This document shows, one piece after another, positions 19,811 to 30,500 of a stretch of 64,000 nt of DNA. Source of the stretch: Cedecea davisae DSM 4568 (GTDB taxonomy: Bacteria; Pseudomonadota; Gammaproteobacteria; Enterobacterales; Enterobacteriaceae); the NCBI RefSeq assembly GCF_000412335.2, contig NZ_KE161030.1, positions 2,914,595 to 2,978,594 of the forward strand, read 5' to 3'. The notes under the pieces are model-generated. The model was not told where the DNA came from. It worked only from the letters and a program-made list of their open reading frames with translations, and made no database searches. Positions within the stretch are counted from its first letter, which is position 1. Each line of letters begins with the position of its first letter. The position numbers were made by a program, and so were the translations under genes.

Positions 19811-22800
19811 ATGATTATAAAAAACAGACAAACTGATACCGCCCTCCATTTGCTGATACTGCTGGTCGGCCTGGCGATTTTAAGTTTTATTTTTACCCTT
19901 TACTCGATGGAGCTGACCCTCAAGGGAACCGATTTGGTTCCTATTTGGTTCACGACATCGGTGATGATGGCCGCCTTCTTCCGCAACCCGCTGCATCGCT
20001 GGCCGGTTATTGCTCTGGCCTGCGCCGCAGGGAGTCTGGCGGCAAGTCTTTTGCTCTACCCGCCGAGCTGGCTGAACCTGATCCTCACCTCTATTAATGT
20101 GCTTGAGGCGCTGCTAGGGGCCATACTGCTGCGCCGCTTTTTACCGCGCAAAAATCCGCTGCAAACGCTTAATAACTGGAGCAAGCTGGCAATTTGCAGC
20201 GCGGCGATCCCGCCGCTGGTTGGCGGGCTGCTGGTCGTTCTGCTGCCGACCCCGGTTGACTCCACAACCCTGAAAACCTTCCTTATCTGGGTACTCTCGG
20301 AATCAATAGGTGCGCTGGCTCTGATGCCTGCGGGCCTGCTTTTCAAGCCTTACTACCTGCTGCGCCACCGTAAAACCTCACTGCTGTTTGAAACGCTGGC
20401 TACGTTCGCCATTACCCTGGGCCTGAGCTATTTATCGCTTATTTACCTGCCGTGGCCGTTCACTTTTATTATCGTCATTCTGATGTGGAGCGCTATCCGC
20501 CTGCCTCGCCTGGAAGCCTTTATTATCTTCCTTGCCACGCTGATGATGGTTTCCGCGATAATCGCGATCGGCAAAATGCCGCTTTCCACGCCGCATCCAA
20601 AAGTGCTGGAGTATGCTCCGTGGCTGCCGTTCTTGCTGATTCTGTTACCGGCAAACGTCATCACCATGGTGATGTACTCTTCGCGCATAGAGCGTAAGCA
20701 CATCACCGAGAGCGAAACTCGTTTTCGCAATGCGATGGAATATTCCGCTATCGGCATGGCGCTGGTCTCTACCGAAGGTAAATGGATCCAGGTGAATAAA
20801 TCGCTGTGCAAGTTCCTCGGCTATTCCGGCGAAGAGCTGGGCAACCTCACCTTTCAGGAAATTACCTGGCCCGAAGATTTAAATCTCGACCTTCAGCACC
20901 TTAGCAAGCTGGCCGCCGGCCAGATCAATAGCTACTCGATGGAGAAGCGCTATTACACCAGCGCGGGCAACGTGGTGTGGGCGATGCTGACGGTTTCCGT
21001 GGTGCGCAATACCGACGGCTCCCCGCTCTACTACATTGCACAGATTGAAGACATTAACGACCTGAAGCATACCGAGTGGATCAACAAACGCCTGATGGAA
21101 CGCATTACGCTTGCCAACGAGGCGGGCGGGATCGGTATTTGGGAGTGGGACCTGACCAGCGACGTGATCAGTTGGGATAAGCGGATGTTCGAACTTTATG
21201 ACGTTCCGCAGCACGTTAAGCCGACCTACCAGCTTTGGCTTGAGCGCCTGGTGAAAGAGGATCTTGCCCATTCAGAGCAGGTGATCCGCGACTCGCTGAA
21301 AAATCGCCTCCCGTTTAAGCTTGAGTTCCGCATCAACGTGAAAGGCGGCATTCGCCATATTCGCTCTCTCGCCAACCGCGTGCTGAATAAAAACGGCGAC
21401 GTGGAAAGACTGCTTGGCATCAATATGGATATGACCGAAGTTAAGCAGCTTAATGAAGCGCTTTACCAGGAAAAAGAGCGCCTGCACATCACGCTCGACT
21501 CTATCGGCGAGGCGGTGATTTGTACCGATGTCGATATGAACGTCAGCTTTATGAACCCGATTGCCGAGAAGCTCAGCGGCTGGGCGCAGGAAGACGCCGT
21601 CGGCCAGCATATTCTGGCGATACTGCGCATCACCTTCGGCGACAACGGCCCGGTGATGGAAAACATCCACAGCGGCGATTTCTCTCGTACCGCCATTGAG
21701 CAGGATGTAGTGCTGCATTGCCGCAGCGGCGGCAGCTACGATATTCATTACACCATTACGCCGCTGACCACGCTTGACGGACAGAGTATTGGTTCCGTGC
21801 TGGTTATTCAGGACGTGACCGAATCCCGTAAAATGCTGAAACAGCTGAGCTATAGCGCCTCGCACGATAGCCTGACTCACCTGGCCAACCGGGTGAGTTT
21901 TGAAAACCATCTCAAGCAGTTGCTACAGGGCGCTCTCGATCACCGCCAGCGCCATGCGCTGGTCTTTATCGATCTCGATCGCTTTAAGGCCGTTAACGAC
22001 TCGGCGGGCCACGCCGCCGGAGATGCTTTGCTGCGGGAGCTGGCGGCGATGATGCTGGGTATGCTGCGCACCGGAGATTTCCTTGCGCGCCTCGGCGGGG
22101 ACGAATTCGGCCTGCTGCTGCCGGACTGCTCAACGGAAAACGCCCGCTATATTTCCGAACGTATTATTCGCAGCATCAACGACTATCATTTCATGTGGGA
22201 CGGGCGTCTGCACCGCATCGGCGCCAGCGCCGGGATAACGCATATCGACGGCGATAACGCGATAGCTTCTGAAGTGATCTCCCAGGCTGATATCGCCTGC
22301 TACGCCTCGAAAAACAGCGGCCGCGGGCAGGTTACCGTCTATGAACCGAATCGCCATTATATGGAGCAAGGCCGCGACACTATGCCGCTGGACGAGCAGT
22401 GGCGGGTAATTGACGACAACCCGCTTCTGATGGTCGCCCTGGCCGTCGCTCCGCCGCGCATCCCGGAGTCTACTTGCTTCTATCTGCTTTCCCTGCGCTT
22501 CTGGGGCAGCGAAGGTGATGTCATCGATGAACCCGCTTTCCGGGCGGGGCTTGCCGATCCGGCGCTTCATCTCGCCCTGGATCGCCGGGTATTTAACGAG
22601 TTCTTTGTTAAATTTGCCGCGCAGGTAACGATGAAAGGGTTTGGCGTCGCGCTGCCGCTATCCGGCGCTGGCCTCGCCAGCAATAGCTTTGTTGATGAGC
22701 TGCTGGACCGGCTCAGGGAAACCCGCACGCCCGCGCGCCTGCTGCATTTAACGATAAACAGCGCCGACCTGCTCGAAAACCCTGAGCCCGTTCACGCCAA

Positions 22801-23143
22801 CCTGAAAAAGCTACGTGCGGCGGGCTGCCGTACAATACTGAGCCACGTCGGGCGCGACCTGGAACTGTTTAATACCCTCAGCCACCAGCTGTTTGATTAT
22901 GTGATGATTGATCCGGAACTTATCCTCAACGTTCACTGCAATTTAATGGACGAAATGATGATAACCATCGTGCACGGCCACGCCCAGCGCCTGGCGCTGC
23001 AAACTATTGCCGGGCCGGCGGATATGCCGCTGGTAATGGATACGTTATCCGGGATCGGAGTCGATTTAATCTACGGGGAAACGATTGTTCAGCCGCAGCC
23101 GCTTGAGCTTCTGCTGAGCAATAGCTACTTCGGGATTAACTGA
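19811..23143 (+). CDS. dgcE: Diguanylate cyclase DgcE (MASE1-PAS-GGDEF, degenerate EAL)
   Basis: A 1110-residue c-di-GMP synthase (E. coli DgcE/YegE 1105). Order: MASE1 membrane sensor (about 1-290, eight hydrophobic segments), three PAS/PAC modules (about 300-680), a GGDEF domain (about 683-850) and a C-terminal EAL-like domain. The active-site GGDEF is intact at residues 762-766, and the RTGD inhibitory I-site lies five residues before it (753-756). The EAL domain lacks the EAL motif and most metal ligands, so it should not cleave c-di-GMP. In E. coli this enzyme drives curli through CsgD. Its end overlaps the convergent alkA by 8 bases. Confidence 0.95.
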   Translation: MIIKNRQTDTALHLLILLVGLAILSFIFTLYSMELTLKGTDLVPIWFTTSVMMAAFFRNPLHRWPVIALACAAGSLAASLLLYPPSWLNLILTSINVLEALLGAILLRRFLPRKNPLQTLNNWSKLAICSAAIPPLVGGLLVVLLPTPVDSTTLKTFLIWVLSESIGALALMPAGLLFKPYYLLRHRKTSLLFETLATFAITLGLSYLSLIYLPWPFTFIIVILMWSAIRLPRLEAFIIFLATLMMVSAIIAIGKMPLSTPHPKVLEYAPWLPFLLILLPANVITMVMYSSRIERKHITESETRFRNAMEYSAIGMALVSTEGKWIQVNKSLCKFLGYSGEELGNLTFQEITWPEDLNLDLQHLSKLAAGQINSYSMEKRYYTSAGNVVWAMLTVSVVRNTDGSPLYYIAQIEDINDLKHTEWINKRLMERITLANEAGGIGIWEWDLTSDVISWDKRMFELYDVPQHVKPTYQLWLERLVKEDLAHSEQVIRDSLKNRLPFKLEFRINVKGGIRHIRSLANRVLNKNGDVERLLGINMDMTEVKQLNEALYQEKERLHITLDSIGEAVICTDVDMNVSFMNPIAEKLSGWAQEDAVGQHILAILRITFGDNGPVMENIHSGDFSRTAIEQDVVLHCRSGGSYDIHYTITPLTTLDGQSIGSVLVIQDVTESRKMLKQLSYSASHDSLTHLANRVSFENHLKQLLQGALDHRQRHALVFIDLDRFKAVNDSAGHAAGDALLRELAAMMLGMLRTGDFLARLGGDEFGLLLPDCSTENARYISERIIRSINDYHFMWDGRLHRIGASAGITHIDGDNAIASEVISQADIACYASKNSGRGQVTVYEPNRHYMEQGRDTMPLDEQWRVIDDNPLLMVALAVAPPRIPESTCFYLLSLRFWGSEGDVIDEPAFRAGLADPALHLALDRRVFNEFFVKFAAQVTMKGFGVALPLSGAGLASNSFVDELLDRLRETRTPARLLHLTINSADLLENPEPVHANLKKLRAAGCRTILSHVGRDLELFNTLSHQLFDYVMIDPELILNVHCNLMDEMMITIVHGHAQRLALQTIAGPADMPLVMDTLSGIGVDLIYGETIVQPQPLELLLSNSYFGIN

Positions 23144-23981
23144 CCGGCAACCAGCCGTCGCTATACCAGATATGCAGCAAAGCGTACGAGCGCCACGGCT
23201 GCCAGCGCTCGGCATAGCGCCGGATTTGCGCTGGCGTCATGTCTGGAAAGCGCTGCTTAATCAAATAATCATCCGGCAGAAAAACATCGCTGGCCTGCCA
23301 GCCGCGCAGGGCAAAGTAGCTTGCGGTCCAGCGGCCAATGCCCGGCAGAGCCATTAGCGATTTTACGCCCCGCTCCACATCATCGGGCTGCAGCAGCGGG
23401 AACTGCCCCTGCTCGACCAGACCGGCAAGATGCACGATGGCCTCCGCCCGCTTCAGCGACATTCCCAGAGATTTGAGCTGTTGCACATCGCAACGCGCCA
23501 GCGTTGATGCCTCCGGGAAAAGATACCAGTTCTCATGCCCTGCAAGCCGTTTACCGTAAGCCCGGGCGACTTTCCCGGTAAGCTTCGATGCCATCGCCAC
23601 GCTGACTAACTGCCCAAGAATAGCCCGTATGGCCTGCTCAAAAGGGTCCATGCAGCCGGGTAGGCGCAGGCCAGGGCGAGCCGCCGCAAGCTCACCGAGG
23701 CTGTGAAGCACCTGATGCGGATCTCGGTCGAGATCCAGCAGCCGTTTTACGTGTCCTGACACCTCATCGGCTACCGCAATCAGGCCCTCGCTCAGCGTCA
23801 CCCTGAGGCAATGGTTAACCTCGTCGGGTTCGAGCGTGACCAGCCCGGCATGTCCGTGTAGGGCAAAACTCCGCTGGTAGCGGCTCGCGGTCACAACTTC
23901 AATGCCCTCTACGGCACGCCCTTGCAGAAAACCGAGGATCCAGGACCAGTCGTATGGAGGTTGATAGCTAAGGGTGTACAT
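23136..23981 (-). CDS. alkA: DNA-3-methyladenine glycosylase II
   Basis: A base-excision repair enzyme that removes alkylated bases such as 3-methyladenine. It has 281 residues (E. coli 282). The helix-hairpin-helix is LPGIGRWTASYFALRG and the following DVFLPDDYLIKQRF holds the catalytic Asp. The start at 23981 (MYTLSYQPPYDWSW) follows the family; the frame opens nine codons earlier, at 24008. In E. coli alkA is induced by Ada; no Ada box was confirmed here. Confidence 0.96.
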   Translation of the reverse strand: MYTLSYQPPYDWSWILGFLQGRAVEGIEVVTASRYQRSFALHGHAGLVTLEPDEVNHCLRVTLSEGLIAVADEVSGHVKRLLDLDRDPHQVLHSLGELAAARPGLRLPGCMDPFEQAIRAILGQLVSVAMASKLTGKVARAYGKRLAGHENWYLFPEASTLARCDVQQLKSLGMSLKRAEAIVHLAGLVEQGQFPLLQPDDVERGVKSLMALPGIGRWTASYFALRGWQASDVFLPDDYLIKQRFPDMTPAQIRRYAERWQPWRSYALLHIWYSDGWLPVS

Positions 23982-24143
23982 AAATAATCCTGAATGGAAT
24001 GAGGGCATTAGCCAGAATACATCGACTATTTATCATACTGCTAAACGGCGATTTCTGCCTTGCTTTGATATTCAGTTGCCCGCGGCCCGCCATTCGGCTA
24101 AAGTCGCCCCCCTTCTCACCGGCATGGGGATAAATAAACAAAA

Positions 24144-25496
24144 ATGAATATTGGTTTTGACTACGGAACGGCGAACTGCTCGGTCGCAATTATGCGCGAC
24201 GGCAAGCCACAATTACTGGAGATGGAAAACGGCTCGTCGCTGCTTCCCTCCATGCTTTGCGCCCCGACTCGTGAAGCGGTGAGCGAATGGCTTTATCGCC
24301 ATCACGAAGTCCCGGCTACCGGGGATGAAACCCAGGCGCTACTGCGCCGGGCGGTAAGCTACAACCGCGAAGAAGACATAGAAGTGCTGCCGGGCAGCGT
24401 GAAGTTTGGCCTGGACTCGCTGCGCCAGTATATGGAAGACCCGGAAGAGGTTTACTTCGTTAAATCACCGAAGTCATTCCTCGGCGCTACCGGCCTGAAA
24501 CCGCAGCAGGTTGCGCTGTTTGAAGACCTGGTTTGCGCCATGATGCTGCATATCCGCAAGCAGGCCGAAAGCCAGCTGACCGAAAGCATCAACCAGGCGG
24601 TTATCGGCAGGCCGATTAACTTCCAGGGGCTGGGCGGCGAAGACGCCAACCGGCAGGCCCAGGGGATTCTGGAACGCGCAGCGCACCGGGCAGGCTTCCG
24701 CGATGTGGTGTTTCAGTTCGAGCCGGTAGCGGCCGGGCTGGATTATGAAGCCACTTTGCAGCAGGAAAAACAGGTGCTGGTAGTCGATATCGGCGGCGGC
24801 ACCACGGACTGCTCGGTATTGCTGATGGGGCCGGAGTGGCACCATCGTCGCGACCGCGAGCAAAGTCTGCTGGGCCACAGCGGCTGCCGCGTTGGCGGTA
24901 ACGACCTCGATATTATGCTGGCCTTCAAGCAGCTGGCTCCCCTGCTCGGCATGGGTGGCCAGACGGAAAAAGGCATCGCGCTCCCGGTTCTGCCGTGGTG
25001 GAACGCGGTAGCAATAAACGACGTTCCGGCGCAAAACGACTTTTACAGCGCAGCTAATGGCCGCTCGCTCAATGAGATGGTGCGCGACTCACGTGAGCCG
25101 GAGAAAGTGGCCTACCTGCAAAAAGTCTGGCGTCAGCGCCTGAGCTACCGGCTGGTACGTGCGGCGGAAGAGAGCAAAATAGCCCTTTCCGACAGCCAGC
25201 AGGTTGCCACTCTGCTGCCGTTTATCGCCAAAGAGGTGGGCTGTGATATCAGCCAGCAGGCGCTGGAAACCGCCATCAGCCAGCCGCTGCAGCGCATTCT
25301 GGAGCAGGTTACGCTGGCGATGGAAAACAGCAGCGCGAAGCCAGAGGTGATTTACCTCACCGGCGGCAGCGCTCGCTCACCGCTGCTTAAACATGCGCTT
25401 GCGCAGCAGCTTCCCGGCATCCCAATTGCGGGCGGCGATGACTTCGGCTCCGTAACCCAGGGGCTGGCCCGCTGGTCGGAGGTTGTCTTCCGCTAA
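24144..25496 (+). CDS. yegD: Hsp70-family ATPase-like protein YegD
   Basis: A 450-residue protein made of an Hsp70-type actin-like ATPase fold without the DnaK substrate-binding domain. Phosphate-1 (MNIGFDYGTANCSVAIM), phosphate-2 (VVDIGGGTTDCSVLLM) and adenosine (YLTGGSARSPLLKHAL) motifs are all present, so nucleotide binding is expected. Its client or partner is unknown. It is monocistronic, divergent from alkA, with a strong terminator just behind it. Confidence 0.94.
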   Translation: MNIGFDYGTANCSVAIMRDGKPQLLEMENGSSLLPSMLCAPTREAVSEWLYRHHEVPATGDETQALLRRAVSYNREEDIEVLPGSVKFGLDSLRQYMEDPEEVYFVKSPKSFLGATGLKPQQVALFEDLVCAMMLHIRKQAESQLTESINQAVIGRPINFQGLGGEDANRQAQGILERAAHRAGFRDVVFQFEPVAAGLDYEATLQQEKQVLVVDIGGGTTDCSVLLMGPEWHHRRDREQSLLGHSGCRVGGNDLDIMLAFKQLAPLLGMGGQTEKGIALPVLPWWNAVAINDVPAQNDFYSAANGRSLNEMVRDSREPEKVAYLQKVWRQRLSYRLVRAAEESKIALSDSQQVATLLPFIAKEVGCDISQQALETAISQPLQRILEQVTLAMENSSAKPEVIYLTGGSARSPLLKHALAQQLPGIPIAGGDDFGSVTQGLARWSEVVFR

Positions 25497-25514
25497 TCTA
25501 TGTTCTAAAACATC

Positions 25515-25540
25515 AACCGCAGGCTTCCTGCGGTTTTTTA
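25515..25540 (+). terminator. Terminator of yegD
   Basis: AACCGCAGG and CCTGCGGTT form a perfect 9-bp stem with a CTT loop, followed by TTTTT. It may also serve the convergent antitoxin gene, whose stop codon begins at 25538. Confidence 0.88.
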
Positions 25541-25834
25541 TATCCGAAACTGCTTCATCCCTTCCGGGAACTCAAGCTGCAGCGAAAGCCTGCCGCCCAG
25601 CGCCTCAACATAGCGCTTCAGGGTCAATACTTTTAAATCATTGCCGCGCTGCTCTATCGCCGCTATTGCCGGTTGGGACACGCCCATTTTTTGCGCCACC
25701 TGCTTCTGGGAAAGCCCCAGATCTTCGCGTACCAGCTGTAAACCCGTTTCCAGAATCAGCGCCTCGGTCAATTTATGAATTTCGGCCTGATCTTCTGGCG
25801 AAAATTCGGCAATCACTTCCGTTAACGTTTTCAT
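25538..25834 (-). CDS. XRE-family antitoxin-like HTH protein
   Basis: A 98-residue protein with a helix-turn-helix in the middle (LGLSQKQVAQKMGVSQPAIA AIEQ, residues about 40-63) and a short acidic/hydrophobic C-terminus. This is the layout of HigA-type antitoxins, which bind their own promoter and the partner toxin. It starts inside the stop of the upstream toxin-like gene (ATGA overlap), and GGAG lies 8 bases before the start. Two palindromic operator-like sites precede the pair. The partner is truncated, so this protein may now act only as a repressor. Confidence 0.85.
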   Translation of the reverse strand: MKTLTEVIAEFSPEDQAEIHKLTEALILETGLQLVREDLGLSQKQVAQKMGVSQPAIAAIEQRGNDLKVLTLKRYVEALGGRLSLQLEFPEGMKQFRI

Positions 25835-26013
25835 TTTATTTTCTCCTGCTCCGCAAGATGGAGCGCGAACTGCGTATCCGCCAGCGGCCTGCTTAATTCC
25901 GGCCCCCAGAAACCTATGTTGCCGAAGGCTGCCGCCAGTCTTTTACGCAAGGCCAGCGGCTGGGCCTGATACCAGAAATAAAAGTAATCTGTAAAAATAA
26001 CAGTCCATATCAT
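25831..26013 (-). pseudogene. Truncated RelE/HigB-type toxin gene
   Basis: The 60-residue product starts MIWTVIFTDYFYFWYQAQ and goes through GFWGPELSRPLADT, the N-terminal half of phage-derived Gp49/HigB-like toxins. Such toxins are usually about 100-120 residues and go on with the KELRV catalytic strands. Here the frame instead ends after HLAEQEKIK and runs directly into the antitoxin start. The C-terminal RNase half is therefore missing. The start at 26013 has GGAG six bases upstream; the frame opens four codons earlier. An internal deletion that kept the junction in place seems likely. Confidence 0.7.
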
Positions 26014-26023
26014 GACCAACTCC

Positions 26024-26039
26024 ATAAACTATAGTTTAT
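26024..26039. promoter_or_regulatory. Perfect 16-bp palindrome, putative antitoxin operator 1
   Basis: ATAAACTATAGTTTAT is its own reverse complement and lies just before the toxin-remnant start. With the sister site 25 bases upstream it forms a twin operator of the type bound by HigA-like antitoxins for autoregulation. Confidence 0.75.
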
Positions 26040-26048
26040 AAAAGAAAG

Positions 26049-26064
26049 ATAAACTACAGTTTAT
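26049..26064. promoter_or_regulatory. Near-perfect palindrome, putative antitoxin operator 2
   Basis: ATAAACTACAGTTTAT has the same half-sites as operator 1 and differs only at one base of the central dyad. The centre-to-centre distance of 25 bp is a little over two helical turns. Confidence 0.72.
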
Positions 26065-26199
26065 TTTTCAAGTCGTGACATGGCTATCGGTTAATCACAT
26101 GATTGGGAACGGGCTCGGAAGAAGGTTGTTTTAGAGCACGAATACGCTCATCAAAACGCCGTGCTTCGGCGATATCTTACTAATCTGACAGTATTTCAT

Positions 26200-26217
26200 A
26201 TTTCCTCCATCATTGAG
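26200..26217 (+). promoter_or_regulatory. BaeR box upstream of mdtA
   Basis: ATTTCCTCCATCATTGAG matches the BaeR consensus TTTTTCTCCATnATTGGC at 13 of 17 defined positions, with the core CTCCATnATTG intact. It lies 67-84 bases before the mdtA start. It predicts that the response regulator encoded at the end of this operon activates it. Confidence 0.75.
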
Positions 26218-26283
26218 GGGCTATCGATTACTAAACTAGTATCATCAACGAATAATCGTTTCAGGAAGAGAACTCGCCACATT

Positions 26284-27537
26284 ATGAAAGGCACGCACAC
26301 ACCTCGCTGGTTATGGATTGCAGGACTCATTCTCGTTGCTATTGCTGCGGCCTGGTTCTGGCACAGCCATACGGCTTCGTCCGATGCTCAACCCCAGGCT
26401 AAGGCCGGGCAATCACATTCCCAGGGCGGGCGTCGCGGCATGCGCGGTGCGCTGGCACCCGTTCAGGCGGCAGCGGCAACCAGTGAAGCCGTGCCTCATT
26501 ATCTGACGGGCCTCGGCACCATCACCGCCGCCAATACCGTTACGGTTCGCAGCCGCGTTGACGGGCAGCTTCTGGCTATCCACTTCCAGGAAGGCCAGCA
26601 GGTTAAAGCCGGAGATTTGCTGGCAGAGATTGACCCAAGCCAGTTTAAAGTCGCCCTCGCTCAGGCCCAGGGCCAGTTGGCAAAAGATCGGGCTACGCTG
26701 GCAAACGCCCGCCGCGATTTAGCCCGCTACCAGCAGTTGGTGAAAACCAATTTAGTTTCCCGCCAGGAGCTGGACACGCAGCAGTCGCTGGTTGACTCCA
26801 GCGCCGGAACGGTCAAAGCGGATGAAGCCGCCGTAGCCAGCGCTCAATTGCAGCTCACCTGGAGCCGCGTGACCGCTCCGATAGACGGCCGGGTTGGCCT
26901 GAAACAGGTCGATATCGGCAACCAGATTTCCACCAGCGACACCAACGGCATCGTGGTTCTGACCCAGACACACCCGATTGACCTGGTGTTTACCTTGCCG
27001 GAAAGCGACATCGCTACTGTCATTAAAGCGCAGAAAGCAGGCCAGACGCTCAGCGTAGAAGCGTGGGACCGTACTAATTCTATCAAGCTCAGCAGCGGCA
27101 AGCTGTTAAGCCTGGATAACCAGATAGATGCCACCACCGGCACCATCAAGCTCAAAGCACGTTTTGATAACCAGGACGATGCCCTGTTCCCGAACCAGTT
27201 CGTCAACGCCCGCATGCTGGTAGACACTCAGGAAAATGCGGTGGTTATTCCTGCCGGGGCGCTGCAAATGGGCAATGAAGGCCACTTTGTCTGGGTGCTG
27301 AACAGCGACAATAAAGTCAGCAAGCATCTGGTCACGCCGGGGATTCAGGACAGCCAAAAAGTGGTGGTCAGCGCCGGGCTTTCTGCCGGTGACCGGGTCG
27401 TGACGGACGGCATAGACCGCCTGACGGAAGGCGCTCAGGTTGAAGTTGTTGCGCCGCACAGCGCGGATGCGGATACCGCCGCCAAACCGGCCGCTGAAAC
27501 AAAAACCGGCCGTAAACATAACGGAGCGGGTTCCTGA
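26284..27537 (+). CDS. mdtA: RND efflux periplasmic adaptor MdtA
   Basis: A 417-residue membrane-fusion protein that links the MdtBC pump to the outer-membrane channel TolC. One N-terminal membrane anchor is followed by a Pro/Gln-rich linker, the lipoyl half-motifs ([20 protein letters not shown] and [16 protein letters not shown]) around an alpha-hairpin (about residues 120-185), and beta-barrel domains. The start at 26284 ([11 protein letters not shown]) follows the family; 41 upstream codons in frame cover the promoter. The best ribosome site (AGGAAG) is unusually far, about 17 bases upstream. The stop overlaps the mdtB start as TGATG. Confidence 0.95.
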   Translation: MKGTHTPRWLWIAGLILVAIAAAWFWHSHTASSDAQPQAKAGQSHSQGGRRGMRGALAPVQAAAATSEAVPHYLTGLGTITAANTVTVRSRVDGQLLAIHFQEGQQVKAGDLLAEIDPSQFKVALAQAQGQLAKDRATLANARRDLARYQQLVKTNLVSRQELDTQQSLVDSSAGTVKADEAAVASAQLQLTWSRVTAPIDGRVGLKQVDIGNQISTSDTNGIVVLTQTHPIDLVFTLPESDIATVIKAQKAGQTLSVEAWDRTNSIKLSSGKLLSLDNQIDATTGTIKLKARFDNQDDALFPNQFVNARMLVDTQENAVVIPAGALQMGNEGHFVWVLNSDNKVSKHLVTPGIQDSQKVVVSAGLSAGDRVVTDGIDRLTEGAQVEVVAPHSADADTAAKPAAETKTGRKHNGAGS

Positions 27538-30500
27538 TGCAGGTGTTACCTCCAGGGGCTACGGGCGGCCCTTCCCGCCTGTTTATCCTGCGCCCGGTAG
27601 CCACCACGCTGTTGATGGTGGCCATTTTGCTGGCGGGGATTATCGGTTACCGCTTCCTGCCCGTTTCGGCGCTGCCGGAAGTTGACTACCCGACCATTCA
27701 GGTAGTGACGCTTTACCCTGGCGCCAGCCCGGACGTCGTGACCTCGGCGATAACCGCGCCGCTGGAGCGGCAGTTCGGCCAGATGTCCGGCCTCAAGCAA
27801 ATGTCTTCCCAAAGCGCGGGGGGCGCATCGGTCGTCACGCTCCAGTTCCAGCTAACCCTGCCGCTGGATGTCGCCGAGCAGGAAGTACAGGCGGCTATCA
27901 ATGCGGCGACTAACCTGCTGCCGACCGACCTGCCAAATCCGCCGGTTTACAGCAAGGTTAACCCGGCTGACCCGCCGATTATGAGCCTCGCCGTTACCTC
28001 AAGCGCTCTGCCGATGACTCAGGTTGAAGACATGGTTGAGACCCGCGTTGCGCAGAAAATTTCGCAGGTTTCCGGCGTCGGGCTGGTTACGCTCTCGGGC
28101 GGCCAGCGCCCTGCGGTGCGGGTTAAGCTTAATGCTCCTGCGATTGCCGCCCTGGGCCTGACCAGCGAAACCATTCGCACGGCTATTACCAGCGCAAACG
28201 TCAATTCGGCTAAAGGTAGCCTCGACGGCCCGGAGCGCGCGGTCACGCTCTCCGCCAATGACCAGATGAAGTCCGCGCAGGAATACCGCAACCTCATCAT
28301 TGCTTATCAAAATGGCGCGCCTATTCGCCTTGGCGATGTCGCAACCGTTGAACAAGGGGCGGAAAATAGCTGGCTCGGCGCGTGGGCAAATAAGCAACCC
28401 GCCATCGTAATGAACGTGCAGCGCCAGCCGGGCGCCAATATTATTGATACCGCAGACAGCATCCGTCAGATGCTGCCGACGCTGACCCAAAGCCTGCCGA
28501 AGTCGGTTGAAGTAAAACTGCTTAGCGACCGCACCACCAACATTCGTGCTTCGGTAACCGACACTCAGCACGAGCTGATGCTGGCTATTGCTCTGGTGGT
28601 GATGATTATTTACCTGTTCCTGCGCAACGTTCCGGCCACCATCATTCCCGCCGTCGCCGTGCCGCTGTCGCTGGTTGGCACCTTCACGGTGATGGTATTC
28701 CTCGACTTCTCTATCAACAACCTGACGCTGATGGCCCTGACTATTGCCACCGGCTTTGTGGTGGACGATGCCATCGTCGTTATCGAGAACATCTCGCGCT
28801 ATATAGAGAAAGGCGAGAAGCCGATGGCCGCGGCCCTCAAAGGCGCGGGCGAGATTGGCTTCACCATTATCTCCCTTACCTTCTCGCTGATTGCGGTGCT
28901 TATTCCGCTGCTATTTATGGGCGATATCGTTGGCCGCCTGTTCCGCGAGTTTGCGGTCACGCTGGCGATTTCAATATTAATCTCCGCCGTGGTCTCGCTG
29001 ACGCTGACGCCGATGATGTGCGCCAGAATGCTGAGCCACGAATCGCTGCGCAAACAGAACCGCTTCTCCCGCGCCAGCGAGAAAATGTTCGACAATATTA
29101 TTGCCGCCTATGGCCGTCTGCTAAGCAAGGTGTTAAACCACCCGTGGCTGACGCTTGGCGTGGCATTTGGCACCCTGGCGCTCACCGTCGTGCTGTGGGT
29201 GTTCATTCCTAAAGGCTTCTTCCCCATCCAGGACAACGGCATTATCCAGGGCACGCTTCAGGCACCGCAGTCCGTCTCCTTTGCCAGTATGGCGCAGCGC
29301 CAGCAGCAGGTTGCAGACGTCATTCTGAAAGATCCGGCGGTTGAAAGCCTGACGTCCTTTATCGGCGTTGACGGCACCAACCCGGCGCTGAACAGCGCTC
29401 GCCTGCAAATAAACCTTAAGCCGCTGAGCGAGCGAGATGACCGTATTCCTGTGGTTATCGACAGGCTCCAGCAGAATGTTGCCGGCGTGCCGGGCGTGCA
29501 GCTATTCCTGCAGCCAATTCAGGACCTGACCATCGACACCACGGTGAGCCGCACGCAGTACCAGTTCACCTTGCAGGCTACCTCTCTGGAAGAGTTGAGC
29601 ACCTGGGTTCCGCAATTAGAAGATAAGCTCAAAGAGCTGCCTCAGCTCTCCGACGTCAGCAGCGACTGGCAGGACAAAGGGCTGATGGCGTACGTGAATG
29701 TTGACCGCGACAGCGCCAGCCGCCTCGGCATTACCATGTCCGCCGTGGACAGTGCCCTGTATAACGCCTTCGGCCAGCGGCTTATCTCGACGATTTATAC
29801 CCAGGCCAACCAGTACCGCGTGGTTCTGGAGCACGATACCAGCACTACGCCGGGCCTGAGCGCGCTGGACAATATTCGCCTGACCAGCAGCGACGGCGGC
29901 AATATCCCGCTCAGCGCAATCGCCAAAGTGGAACAGCGGTTTGCCCCGCTTTCCATCAACCACCTTGACCAGTTTCCGTCGACCACCTTCTCGTTCAACG
30001 TGCCTGAGGGCCAGTCCCTGGGCGATGCGGTTAACGCGATTACCGCTGCGGAAAAAGATCTCTCCCTGCCGTCGGACATTACCACCCAGTTCCAGGGCAG
30101 CACTCTTGCCTTCCAGGCCGCTCTGGGCAGCACTATCTGGCTGATTGTCGCCTCAGTAGTGGCGATGTATATCGTGCTGGGCGTGCTGTATGAGAGCTTT
30201 ATTCACCCGGTCACTATCCTTTCCACTCTGCCAACGGCGGGCGTGGGTGCGCTGCTGGCGCTGATGCTGGCGGGTGCGGAACTGGACGTTATCGCCATCA
30301 TCGGCATCATTTTGCTGATTGGTATCGTGAAGAAAAACGCCATCATGATGATCGACTTCGCCCTGGCGGCCGAGCGTGAACAGGGTATGGCGCCTTATGA
30401 GGCCATTTACCAGGCCTGCCTGCTGCGCTTCCGTCCGATCCTGATGACCACCCTCGCCGCTCTGCTTGGCGCTCTGCCGCTGATGTTATCAACCGGGGTT

